From Lentisphaeria bacterium (GTDB lineage: Bacteria > Verrucomicrobiota > Lentisphaeria > Victivallales > UBA1829): a stretch of 6,900 nucleotides of DNA. Positions 1 to 6,893 of the stretch are shown in pieces (positions within the stretch are counted from its first letter, which is position 1; each line of letters opens with the position of its first letter). Both the position numbers and the translations under genes were made by a program. The notes below the pieces were generated by a model. The model made no database searches. It was given only the letters and a program-made list of their open reading frames with translations, and was not told where the DNA came from. The stretch is from the NCBI GenBank assembly GCA_017504325.1, contig JAFVRL010000366.1, positions 1-6,900 on the forward strand, written 5' to 3'.

Positions 1-1490
1 ATGAGTTTGAACAGGGATTCCGTAAATATTACAGAAAAAGATTTAAAAAGGATGTCAGGATCGATTTCCGCGCTCCCGGCGGAACATCCGATATCGTGCG
101 ATATATCCATGACCGTTATACCGCCCAATTTAAAATGTACTGGGAGCAGGACAAAAATAATCCCCCCTGGGATGATGTGATCGCCTCCGCTTTCAATGAT
201 CCCAATATTCTGAAAGATCCCGCCGCACCGGGAAAAGCGATCCTTGCCAGAAAAAAATTTCTTGCGTCCGATGTGGGGATCGGTATAGACCTTTTTGCCG
301 GAGGCGGAACATTTGAACACGCAAGGAACGCTTCTTACGGTTACGCTGTGGATGGGGGCTTACAGAAACGCCATCCGGAATATTTCAAAGAGGATATGAT
401 CCCCTGTTTTTTTGCCGGTGAATATATTTACGATCCGCGAGGCAGATATTACGGCGTGACCCTCTCCTCTTTCGGCATCTGCTGCAATTATGACCGTTTG
501 AAAGAACTTTCCGCCGGAAGAAAAAATTTCAGAGAGCCGGAACGGTGGGCGGATCTTGCCGATCCCTGCTATTACAACACCCTTGCCGCAGCAGATCCTA
601 CCAAATCCGGTTCCGCAAATAAATCCTATGAGATCATCGTCCAGCAGGCGATGCATGAAGTCATCCCGGAAAAGGATAAAAAGAATCCCTCCGTTGAACA
701 GATGAACAGAGCCTGGGCAAACGGCATCAACCGGGTGAAACGCCTTATGGCAAATACAAGAACCATTACCGACAGTGCCGGAAGTGTCACAAGGGAAGTG
801 GCAAGTGGCAATGCCGCCGCAGGAACAGCCATCGACTTTTACGGTCTCACAGAAAAAGAGTGGAACGCTGTCCGGATCGGGACTCCCGTGGTGGAATATA
901 TCCCGCCCAAAGGCGGTACCTGTATCGGCGCAGATCCTGTCCAGCTTCTCCGGGGAGCCCCCCACAGACAGGTGGCAGAGGCATTTCTTGATTTTATCAT
1001 CGGTCCGGAGGGGCAGAAATTGCTCTGTTTCAAAAAGGGCGTGGAAGGAGGCCCGGAAAAATATACATTGCGTCACTCGCCGGTAAGAAAAGATCTTTAC
1101 AGCAAAAAGTATTATTCAATGCGTACCGATCCGGATTATTTTCCTTATGAAGCGGCGGCACTTTCCTTTACCTACAATGGAAAATGGACAGGCAGATATT
1201 TCAGTCTGATCCGTGTTCTCATCCGGTGTATTGCCCTGGATGTACGGGATGAATTGAAAGAAGCCTGGGGTGCGATCATTGCCGCAGGCGGTCCGGAAAA
1301 AGTCCCCCTTGCCATGAAGGAATTTGAAAAGCTCCCCTTTAACTATGCAGAAGCCTCCCTTGCAGCAAAAAAATTACGGAAAAGCAAAAATAATTCCGCT
1401 CTGGATATAGCCGCAACTACAAGAAAATGGAGCGATTTTGCAAGAGAACAGTATAAAAAAGCCACCCGTCTTGCAAAGGAGGGGAAATAA
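1..1490 (+). CDS. ABC transporter extracellular solute-binding protein, 5' partial
   Basis: This is the periplasmic ligand-binding subunit of an ABC importer. The frame is open from the left edge (first full codon at 3), so the signal peptide and true start lie outside; 495 residues are visible. Numbering from that codon, family hallmarks are a GGTSDI segment at 26-31, FAGGGTFEH at 98-106, ADPTKSGSA at 197-205 (the DPTxSGS signature of FbpA/AfuA-like binding proteins), GSVTREVASGNAAAG at about 260-274, and an AEAFLDFIIGPEGQKLL helix around 325-341. A C-terminal region of about 130 residues (366-495) follows the usual end of the fold, making the protein longer than typical iron(III)-binding members (roughly 310-350 residues). 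The permease gene starts one base after the stop, which supports an importer pair. The substrate (iron(III), phosphonate, polyamine or other) is not readable from sequence. A GTG at 96 could be taken as a start, but it lies inside conserved sequence and is rejected. Confidence 0.88.
   Translation, partial: EFEQGFRKYYRKRFKKDVRIDFRAPGGTSDIVRYIHDRYTAQFKMYWEQDKNNPPWDDVIASAFNDPNILKDPAAPGKAILARKKFLASDVGIGIDLFAGGGTFEHARNASYGYAVDGGLQKRHPEYFKEDMIPCFFAGEYIYDPRGRYYGVTLSSFGICCNYDRLKELSAGRKNFREPERWADLADPCYYNTLAAADPTKSGSANKSYEIIVQQAMHEVIPEKDKKNPSVEQMNRAWANGINRVKRLMANTRTITDSAGSVTREVASGNAAAGTAIDFYGLTEKEWNAVRIGTPVVEYIPPKGGTCIGADPVQLLRGAPHRQVAEAFLDFIIGPEGQKLLCFKKGVEGGPEKYTLRHSPVRKDLYSKKYYSMRTDPDYFPYEAAALSFTYNGKWTGRYFSLIRVLIRCIALDVRDELKEAWGAIIAAGGPEKVPLAMKEFEKLPFNYAEASLAAKKLRKSKNNSALDIAATTRKWSDFAREQYKKATRLAKEGK
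1475..1482 (+). promoter_or_regulatory. Ribosome binding site for the permease gene
   Basis: AAAGGAGG lies inside the end of the binding-protein gene, 9 bases before the ATG at 1492. It decides the permease start. An in-frame upstream ATG at 1438 would add 18 hydrophilic residues and lies inside the preceding gene. Confidence 0.8.
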
Positions 1491-1491
1491 A

Positions 1492-3162
1492 ATGTTTACA
1501 AAAATTTTGAAATATATCCTCATTGTTTCCCTGCTTCTCTTCTTTGCCATGTTTCTTTTTCTTCCTGTTTACACGGTCGTGGAACAGGGATGCAAACTCT
1601 CTCTCTTTCAGGAAATTTTCCGCAATACGCTTTATTTACAGGGTTTGTTCAATTCCCTGTGTATTGCAGTAACAACAACTTTCCTCGTTCTTCTTATTGC
1701 CCTTCCTCTGGCTCTCTTTTTTGACCGGTATGATTTTCCCGGCAAAAATCTTTGCGGGATCTCCGTCATGCTCCCCATGATCCTGCCGCCCTTTGTAGGG
1801 GCATTGGGATTCCAGCAGATTTTGGGACATTACGGAATCATCAATACCCTTCTTGTGAAAGCAGGATTTTCCCCCGTTGATTTTCTGGGGGGAAACGGTT
1901 GTTTCTGGTCGGTGTGTGTGATTGAAGCATTGCATTTATATCCCATCATGTATCTCAATCTTGTCACCTCTCTGGGCAATATCGATCCCGCCCTCACGGA
2001 AGCAGCCAAAAATCTCGGTGCAGGCAAATGGACGATTTTAAGAAAGGTGATCTTTCCGCTTCTGAAGCCGGGACTCCTTGCAGGGGGAAGTCTGGTACTC
2101 ATCTGGAGTTTCACGGAACTGGGTACGCCACTCATGTTCGGTCTCACCCGTACAACAGCAGTACAAGTATTCAACGGGATCAATGAGATCGGGACAAATC
2201 CCCTCCCCTATACTCTTGTTCTTGTTATGCTTGCCTCTTCCCTGCTTCTGTATCTTCTCTCCCGTTTTTTCCTCCGTTCCGACCGTAACAGCGTAACGGT
2301 AAAAGGAAGTATGGGAACAGCCGCTGTCAAAGCGAAAGGTCTTGCCGCGTTTGCCGCACCGGGGGCATTTCTGATCGTCACTTTTATGACAGTCGCCCCG
2401 CATATTGCTCTCATACTTACAGCATTCACCCGTTCCTGGTATAGGACAATCCTTCCGGAACACTTTACACTCATGCACTTTGAGAATGCCCTTTCCCACA
2501 AAGTAGTCATTCCTTCCATCATCAACAGTCTGAAATATTCCTCCCTTGCCATGATCCTCGCTCTTATTGTGGGAACACTTATAGCTGTGATCGTGGTACG
2601 CTGGAAGTTCAAAGGAGCTTTTATTCTTGATTTGCTTGCCATGACCCCCCTTGCAGTTCCGGGGATCGTCATTGCCTTCGGTTTTCTGGGAATGAGCGTC
2701 AAATATTCCTGGGCAAATGATCTTTTCAATCCGGTGGATAACCCCCTTCTTCTTCTGGCGGCGGCGTATGCTGTAAGAAGATTGCCCTATGTGGTAAGAA
2801 GTGTTGCCTCCGGTCTGGAACAGACTCCGGAGGAACTGGAAAATGCTGCACGCAATCTGGGCAGTACTCCAACGGGAGCTTTTATGAAGATCACATTGCC
2901 TCTTATCACAGCCAATCTGCTTGTAGGAGCTTTATTCGCCTTCAGTTTTTCCATGCTGGAGGTCTCGGATTCTCTTATTCTTGCCCAGAAAGCGGAATTT
3001 TATCCCATAACAAAAGCCCTGCTGGAACTTTCTCTTATTCTGGGATCCGGTCCTGTGACCGCCTGCGCTTTCGGCGTATGGACCATGGCATTTATGGCGG
3101 CAACACTGGGAGCGGCGGCAATTCTGCTGGGGAAAAAGATCGGTTCCATTTTCCGGTTGTAA
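1492..3162 (+). CDS. Iron-type ABC transporter permease with two fused permease domains
   Basis: This 556-residue inner-membrane protein forms the translocation channel for the solute delivered by the upstream binding protein. It holds two tandem BPD_transp_1 domains, as in FbpB/AfuB-type permeases, so one polypeptide supplies both halves of the pore. About 12 hydrophobic segments are visible, roughly at 7-29, 52-76, 88-110, 140-160, 195-217, 240-260, 287-312, 345-370, 377-402, 416-432, 472-496 and 520-547. Each half carries an EAA loop, the docking site for the ATPase: EAAKNLGAGKW starting at 170 with a following FPLLKPG, and ENAARNLGSTP starting at 450 with LPLI at 469-472. Length and layout match the family norm (about 520-580 residues). 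The ATG at 1492 is chosen for its strong ribosome binding site and the hydrophobic first helix. No ATPase gene follows, because the next gene is convergent; it must lie upstream or elsewhere. The substrate is unknown. Confidence 0.92.
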   Translation: MFTKILKYILIVSLLLFFAMFLFLPVYTVVEQGCKLSLFQEIFRNTLYLQGLFNSLCIAVTTTFLVLLIALPLALFFDRYDFPGKNLCGISVMLPMILPPFVGALGFQQILGHYGIINTLLVKAGFSPVDFLGGNGCFWSVCVIEALHLYPIMYLNLVTSLGNIDPALTEAAKNLGAGKWTILRKVIFPLLKPGLLAGGSLVLIWSFTELGTPLMFGLTRTTAVQVFNGINEIGTNPLPYTLVLVMLASSLLLYLLSRFFLRSDRNSVTVKGSMGTAAVKAKGLAAFAAPGAFLIVTFMTVAPHIALILTAFTRSWYRTILPEHFTLMHFENALSHKVVIPSIINSLKYSSLAMILALIVGTLIAVIVVRWKFKGAFILDLLAMTPLAVPGIVIAFGFLGMSVKYSWANDLFNPVDNPLLLLAAAYAVRRLPYVVRSVASGLEQTPEELENAARNLGSTPTGAFMKITLPLITANLLVGALFAFSFSMLEVSDSLILAQKAEFYPITKALLELSLILGSGPVTACAFGVWTMAFMAATLGAAAILLGKKIGSIFRL

Positions 3163-3196
3163 AAGACCGGATAAAGAGATCGCCCATATACAGAAA

Positions 3197-3232
3197 AGGA
3201 CTGTTGCAAACAGTATTTTTTGCAGCAGTCCT
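3197..3232 (-). terminator. Rho-independent terminator of the glycosyltransferase operon
   Basis: Arms 3197-3210 and 3219-3232 form a 14-pair stem with a single G-U wobble around an 8-base loop. On the - strand the stem ends in CAGTCC and runs into TTTT (complement of AAAA at 3194-3197), the expected U tract. It sits about 25 bases beyond the stop of the last - strand gene. Confidence 0.75.
3200..3221 (+). terminator. Rho-independent terminator of the transporter operon (nested alternative fold)
   Basis: On the + strand ACTGTT (3200-3205) pairs perfectly with AACAGT (3209-3214) around a GCA loop, followed by A and six T (3216-3221). This is a short, AT-rich stem, so termination may be partial. 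It uses the left part of the larger hairpin that serves the opposite strand and lies about 37 bases after the permease stop. The remainder of the 95-base convergent gap holds no recognisable gene. Confidence 0.55.
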
Positions 3233-3257
3233 GCGATAAATTCCTGTTTCCGCAGTT

Positions 3258-4193
3258 TTACCGGTCCGTTGCTCTGATCCCGTGCAGAAATTTTATATGG
3301 GGAAGTAAACCGCACCGTATCCCCAGTTTATGGGGCAGATATACCTTTTTTCCGGCAATGGAGTTCACAAGATCCTGTACCAATGCTTTCTGCGGCTGAA
3401 CCAGACGCAGAAAACCATCCCGGATCTCCATGGGATCTATTGGATCATGGACAAAATATTCCACTTTTTCAGCGACACTATCCGCATTGTCTTCCGCATA
3501 CCGGAAGGCAAAATCCGGCAGAAGAGTATCTCTTCCCCCCAGATTTACCGTATTGACCACAGGTATTCCGCAAAGGGAATATTCTCCGCAGGAAAACATT
3601 GCCCCTTCCACGGCAGACAGTGCCAGACCGCAGGCGGATTCACAAATCTTTCCGCCAATAAAAAATGCCGGTACTTTTCTGCTCCATACAGCGTGAGGCA
3701 TACGGGCAATGACTTGTTTAAAATACTCTTCTTCCTTCGCAGCATAGTCGCCAATCAAATGCAGGTTTTCAATTTTTTCTGCCAGAAAATGACGCTTGAA
3801 GGGGGTAATACGGGCAATATAAAGCGCATGAAATTTTTTCTGTTTCTTTTTTGCCACAGGATAACGGCGCGGGTCAAGGAACACATTGTGATTTACAGTA
3901 TATACTTCACAGAACTCCCGGATATTCGCCGCTTCCGCCGGTGTATTGGCAAGAAAAATAAACCTTGCTTCCGGAAATATTTTCCGGGCATCGGCAATAC
4001 GGTTTTTCAAATCAGCCAGCACTTCCGGCAGTTCAGCAGACCACCCCAGAGACAAAAGCATGGTAAATCTTTCTTTTTCAGGAATTGCTTTACTGAAAGA
4101 AGAAAGATTCCGCAAAAAATCCATTTCAAATGCGGCAACGATCTTTGGCGAATGATTCAATATGTAAGCAGGCAAGTAATTTAAAAAACTCAT
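3258..4193 (-). CDS. Compact GT-B type glycosyltransferase
   Basis: This 311-residue cytoplasmic protein likely transfers a sugar from a nucleotide donor during surface glycan assembly; donor and acceptor are unknown. The second half looks like the donor-binding domain of a group 1 glycosyltransferase. It has YIARITPFKRH at 125-135 (the basic R128 and K133 expected to contact phosphate), LIGDY at 146-150, and an E-x7-E pattern at E196 and E204 in LSAVEGAMF...GEYSLCG, followed by PVVNT and GGRDTLLPD around 211-227. The N-terminal part (about 115 residues) is short for a GT4 enzyme (usually 350-400 in total), so the acceptor domain is reduced or the protein belongs to a divergent family. The ATG at 4193 overlaps the upstream TGA by four bases and has a GGAAGAG site 6 bases before it; a GTG at 4208 is possible but would add only five residues inside that site. 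It is the last gene of the operon. Confidence 0.8.
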   Translation of the reverse strand: MSFLNYLPAYILNHSPKIVAAFEMDFLRNLSSFSKAIPEKERFTMLLSLGWSAELPEVLADLKNRIADARKIFPEARFIFLANTPAEAANIREFCEVYTVNHNVFLDPRRYPVAKKKQKKFHALYIARITPFKRHFLAEKIENLHLIGDYAAKEEEYFKQVIARMPHAVWSRKVPAFFIGGKICESACGLALSAVEGAMFSCGEYSLCGIPVVNTVNLGGRDTLLPDFAFRYAEDNADSVAEKVEYFVHDPIDPMEIRDGFLRLVQPQKALVQDLVNSIAGKKVYLPHKLGIRCGLLPHIKFLHGIRATDR

Positions 4194-5104
4194 TTGACAC
4201 TCTTCCACTCTCTGTATTTGATCAGATTCTGCGTCCTTCTATTTGCATTTGCAACGATATTTCCGGCAAAAATGGAAATACAGTTATTGGTAAATCTGCC
4301 GTTGACGATATGCAGAAGCGGTAATGGACAATGGATATCAAGGACACCTTTTTCCGGATCAATAACCGCCCCGCAGAAATTTTTTACTTCCACTTTGCGC
4401 CAGAAAATATTTTTATGTTCCGGCATATAAAATACTGCTTTGATATTTTCCTGTGCCGTACCCGGAGTATTATCTGTTTTCCAATTCAGAGGATTGATAT
4501 TGCAGGCATCTTTATTTTCTGCGGATTTCTCCAGTTTTTCATTGTTTATACGGCTTCTCCAGGTAATGATCACCCCATAATCATTGGCATTGGCTGCTGC
4601 TTTCAGACCCTCCCAGTAAAAATCATCTTCAATACCGGCAGCGGTTTTAGGCTGCATATCCGGCAGATAGGCTGCAATAAAACCATTTTTCACCGTCAAT
4701 CCGTCCACATTCTGCATTGCAGCATAAAGCAGATCCGCCCCCCGCCCTTCAGCAAGCAGGATAAAAGGATGCCCCGGTTTATGGAATCTTTCAAGATAAT
4801 ATTCCAACGCAGCAGTCACATTTTTCACATCCGGCGTCTGAATCTCCGGTACAAAAACCCTTACTCCTCTGCCGAAAATATCGTTGGTATGCGTTTTTGC
4901 CCAGTTGAACTGGATATCATGGGTGTCCCCGTACCCGGCAGGAGCTTTTCCAATGTAAAAAAGATCGAATCTTGAATAATATTGCGGTATGTCATTTTCC
5001 CGTATAAGCCAGTTCACACCGTAATCATAAGGAGATACAGAAGAACACCCACTAAAGATCCATACACAGCATACCACAAACAAAAGATAAAAAAGTTTTT
5101 TCAT
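4190..5104 (-). CDS. DUF3089-family alpha/beta-hydrolase-like lipoprotein, degenerate nucleophile motif
   Basis: This 304-residue predicted lipoprotein has lysines at 2-3, a hydrophobic stretch at 4-18 and a lipobox FSGC with C20 as the lipidated cysteine, so it is probably anchored in a membrane facing the periplasm. The rest matches, from memory, the pattern of DUF3089: SRFDLFYIGKA at 44-54, VRVFVPEIQ at 81-89, AALEYYLERF at 98-107, HPFILLAEGRGADLL at 112-126, GFIAAYL at 141-147, VIITWRS at 178-184, CNINPLNW at 201-208, and a C-terminal H265 plus an FAGNIVANANRR segment. Where family members carry GHSQG, this one reads AEGRG (118-122), so the nucleophile serine is glycine and the preceding His is Glu. 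It may therefore be non-catalytic, perhaps a binding or structural protein. Several further cysteines (201, 244, 259, 275) could form disulfides. ATG 5104 is chosen because GGAGG sits 5 bases upstream; an ATG at 5116 lies in front of that site. Position between glycosyltransferases suggests a role in glycan handling. Confidence 0.78.
   Translation of the reverse strand: MKKLFYLLFVVCCVWIFSGCSSVSPYDYGVNWLIRENDIPQYYSRFDLFYIGKAPAGYGDTHDIQFNWAKTHTNDIFGRGVRVFVPEIQTPDVKNVTAALEYYLERFHKPGHPFILLAEGRGADLLYAAMQNVDGLTVKNGFIAAYLPDMQPKTAAGIEDDFYWEGLKAAANANDYGVIITWRSRINNEKLEKSAENKDACNINPLNWKTDNTPGTAQENIKAVFYMPEHKNIFWRKVEVKNFCGAVIDPEKGVLDIHCPLPLLHIVNGRFTNNCISIFAGNIVANANRRTQNLIKYREWKSVK
4200..4206 (-). promoter_or_regulatory. 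Ribosome binding site for the compact glycosyltransferase
   Basis: GGAAGAG on the - strand lies 6 bases before the ATG at 4193, inside the end of the lipoprotein gene. With the ATGA overlap it favours the ATG over the GTG at 4208 and suggests coupled translation. Confidence 0.55.
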
Positions 5105-6888
5105 TTTTTCCTCCATATTTTACTGAAAAAAACCCTTCCGATGAAAAGAGGATTTCCTATTATATATCGTTTGAACAACCGTACAGGCTCACAGTACAGC
5201 CGGAAACACCACTCCAGTCCGGCTTTTCTCATCCATAACGGCGCCCTGGGGATGCGTTCCGAAACAAAATCCAGCAATCCACCCACTCCGATCGCCACAC
5301 ATCCGGGCAGACGGTCCAAATGACATTTTATCCACTCTTCCTGCCGCGGCACCCCCATGGCAACAAGAAGAATATCCACTTTAAGCTCCCGTAATTCAGC
5401 AAAGATCTGTTCTTCATTTTTTCCTTTGAAAAATCCGTCAGCACAACCGACGAAATCGGCTTTACCATTCAGAGCTTTCGCTTTTTCCAATGCCTTTTCC
5501 GCCACTGCGGGAGCCCCGCCGAAAAGATAGATCCGGTAAGGTCTCTGCGCCAGAAGCGGGAACATATCCGTTCCGTTGACATTTTCTTCCACTTTATACC
5601 CCAGCATCTTTGCCCCGATCTTTGCGCCGATACCATCCGCAAAAACACAGGAACACTCTTTAAGGATATGTTTGTATTTTTCATCCTTGTATGCTATATT
5701 CAGGCAATGAGCATTGATAAATGCCACATGATGGGATCGTTTGCTTTTGACAAGCACATCGATCTGCTGCAATGCTTCATCCATCGTACCGCTGAAAAAG
5801 GGTATGCCCAATACACATGCAGAGCGTTTTCTGTAAATTTCTGTCAAACCTTCCGCTGTATTCTGCCAACAGAACCCGGCAGCTTTTTCCCTGCCTTTCT
5901 GAATCAATTTCTTTTGATACTCCGGATCGGACAGGATCTTTCTCATTGCCTCACTGATCTGCTGAACGGAACCGGGATCAAAAAGTTCTGCAGCATCTCT
6001 GCCAAGCTCTCCGAGAGAAGAGGAACTGGAACACGCACAGGGTAATCCGGCATGCATCGCCTCAAGAAGCGACAAACCGAACCCTTCAAAATGCGACGGA
6101 AATATATACATGGCACTTTGAGCATAAAGCTCCGGCAGTTTGGTAAATTCCACAAACCCGGTGAACTTGAAATGGTCCCTGCATGGAGATTTTTCCGCAT
6201 ATTCAAAAACTTTTTCCGCCCCGTTCCAGCTTGCACCGGGCATAACAAGACAATACTCATTCCGCAGTTTTTCCGGCAGAAGTTCAAAGGCTTTCAGTAA
6301 GTTCAAATGATTTTTTCCCGGATGTTCGATACGGGAAACATAAAGGATCTGTTTAAGTTTCTCCCTCCGGACTTCCGCCGGAGGTGTAAACCCATTGTAA
6401 ACGATCCTGATCCTCTCCTCCGGGATATGCCAGTATTTTACAAGATCATTTCCGGTCGACCGGCTGATCGCCGCAACACATTGGGCTTTACGCACATAAT
6501 GGGGCAGAACTCTTTTGATATAAAACATCCGGAAAAGATCATATTTCACAGGAATATGATACTGGGAAAGATCATGGACAACCGCAATGGTAAATATGGG
6601 ATAAAAAGAAAATGCCCTGCGGTTGGCGGCAAGAAGGATACAGAAATCATACTTTTGCCAATCGATCTTCCGGGGCAGGACAAAAAGACTGTAAAGCATG
6701 GACAAAAGCGCATTGCGCTTTTTGATACGGATAAGCGCAAAACGCTCAAACTCCTTTGCCCCGTCATCTTCCACGATAAGCGTCAAATCATGTCCGGCAC
6801 TCTCCAATACACGGACAACTTCCCGGATATAAACCGATATACCGGATCTTCCGTTATCAAAAGGGATCGCTGAAAGCAATATTTTCAT
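5101..6888 (-). CDS. Bifunctional glycosyltransferase: GT4 domain fused to WecG/TagA/CpsF (GT26) domain
   Basis: This 595-residue enzyme carries two complete glycosyltransferase units in one frame. Residues 1-352 are GT4: a glycine-rich N-terminal loop (G13, G16), VVHDLSQYH at 103-111, AAISRST at 139-145, YNGF at 164-167, YVSRIEHPGKN at 183-193 (R186, K192), and E-x7-E at E268 and E276 within FEGFGLSLLE. Residues about 357-595 are GT26: VLGIPFF at 359-365, INAHCLN at 391-397, ADGIGAKIGAKMLG at 417-430 (D418 aligns with the family's proposed catalytic Asp), NGTDMFP at 438-444, YLFGGAP, GVPRQEEWI at 512-520, GVGGLLDF at 534-541, then RAPLWMRKAGLEW and a basic tail that in TagA-type enzymes helps membrane association. 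GT26 enzymes add a sugar such as ManNAc or ManNAcA to an undecaprenyl-pyrophosphate-linked sugar; the GT4 half could make an adjacent transfer. The linker is only about five residues. The ATG at 6888 has GGAGGAG 5 bases upstream. First visible gene of a co-directional operon that probably starts beyond the right edge. Confidence 0.93.
   Translation of the reverse strand: MKILLSAIPFDNGRSGISVYIREVVRVLESAGHDLTLIVEDDGAKEFERFALIRIKKRNALLSMLYSLFVLPRKIDWQKYDFCILLAANRRAFSFYPIFTIAVVHDLSQYHIPVKYDLFRMFYIKRVLPHYVRKAQCVAAISRSTGNDLVKYWHIPEERIRIVYNGFTPPAEVRREKLKQILYVSRIEHPGKNHLNLLKAFELLPEKLRNEYCLVMPGASWNGAEKVFEYAEKSPCRDHFKFTGFVEFTKLPELYAQSAMYIFPSHFEGFGLSLLEAMHAGLPCACSSSSSLGELGRDAAELFDPGSVQQISEAMRKILSDPEYQKKLIQKGREKAAGFCWQNTAEGLTEIYRKRSACVLGIPFFSGTMDEALQQIDVLVKSKRSHHVAFINAHCLNIAYKDEKYKHILKECSCVFADGIGAKIGAKMLGYKVEENVNGTDMFPLLAQRPYRIYLFGGAPAVAEKALEKAKALNGKADFVGCADGFFKGKNEEQIFAELRELKVDILLVAMGVPRQEEWIKCHLDRLPGCVAIGVGGLLDFVSERIPRAPLWMRKAGLEWCFRLYCEPVRLFKRYIIGNPLFIGRVFFSKIWRKK
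5110..5114 (-). promoter_or_regulatory. Ribosome binding site for the DUF3089 lipoprotein
   Basis: GGAGG on the - strand ends 5 bases before the ATG at 5104. The alternative in-frame ATG at 5116 overlaps this site's first G, so 5104 is the start. Confidence 0.8.
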
Positions 6889-6893
6889 TGGAT

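Noticed and set aside
1..180. Short open frame beginning with the ATG at position 1.
   Set aside because: It is out of frame with the binding-protein sequence (GGTSDI and following), which is open from position 3. It overlaps that sequence and has no family resemblance.
360..1076. Long antisense open frame (238 residues) opposite the binding-protein gene.
   Set aside because: The + strand frame has clear binding-protein motifs. The antisense product is Cys/Gly/His-rich without recognisable motifs, as expected for a shadow.
3153..3170. Small hairpin CCGGT...ACCGG spanning the permease stop codon.
   Set aside because: Only five pairs (six with a wobble) and no T tract follow it, so it is not a credible terminator.
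3231..3255. Inverted repeat CTGCG...CGCAG in the intergenic gap.
   Set aside because: A five-pair stem with a 15-base loop is expected by chance and has no associated signal.
3330..4184. Antisense open frame of 284 residues covering nearly the whole compact glycosyltransferase gene.
   Set aside because: No ribosome binding site lies before 3330, the product is basic and aromatic with no motif, and the - strand frame has glycosyltransferase signatures and an ATGA junction.
4331..4975. Antisense open frame of 214 residues opposite the DUF3089 lipoprotein gene.
   Set aside because: It is a shadow of a gene with a signal peptide, family motifs and a strong ribosome binding site; the product itself shows no domain.
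6307..6873. Antisense open frame of 188 residues opposite the GT4 domain.
   Set aside because: It is rich in Lys/Arg/Asp/Ile with no motifs; the opposing frame is an unambiguous glycosyltransferase.
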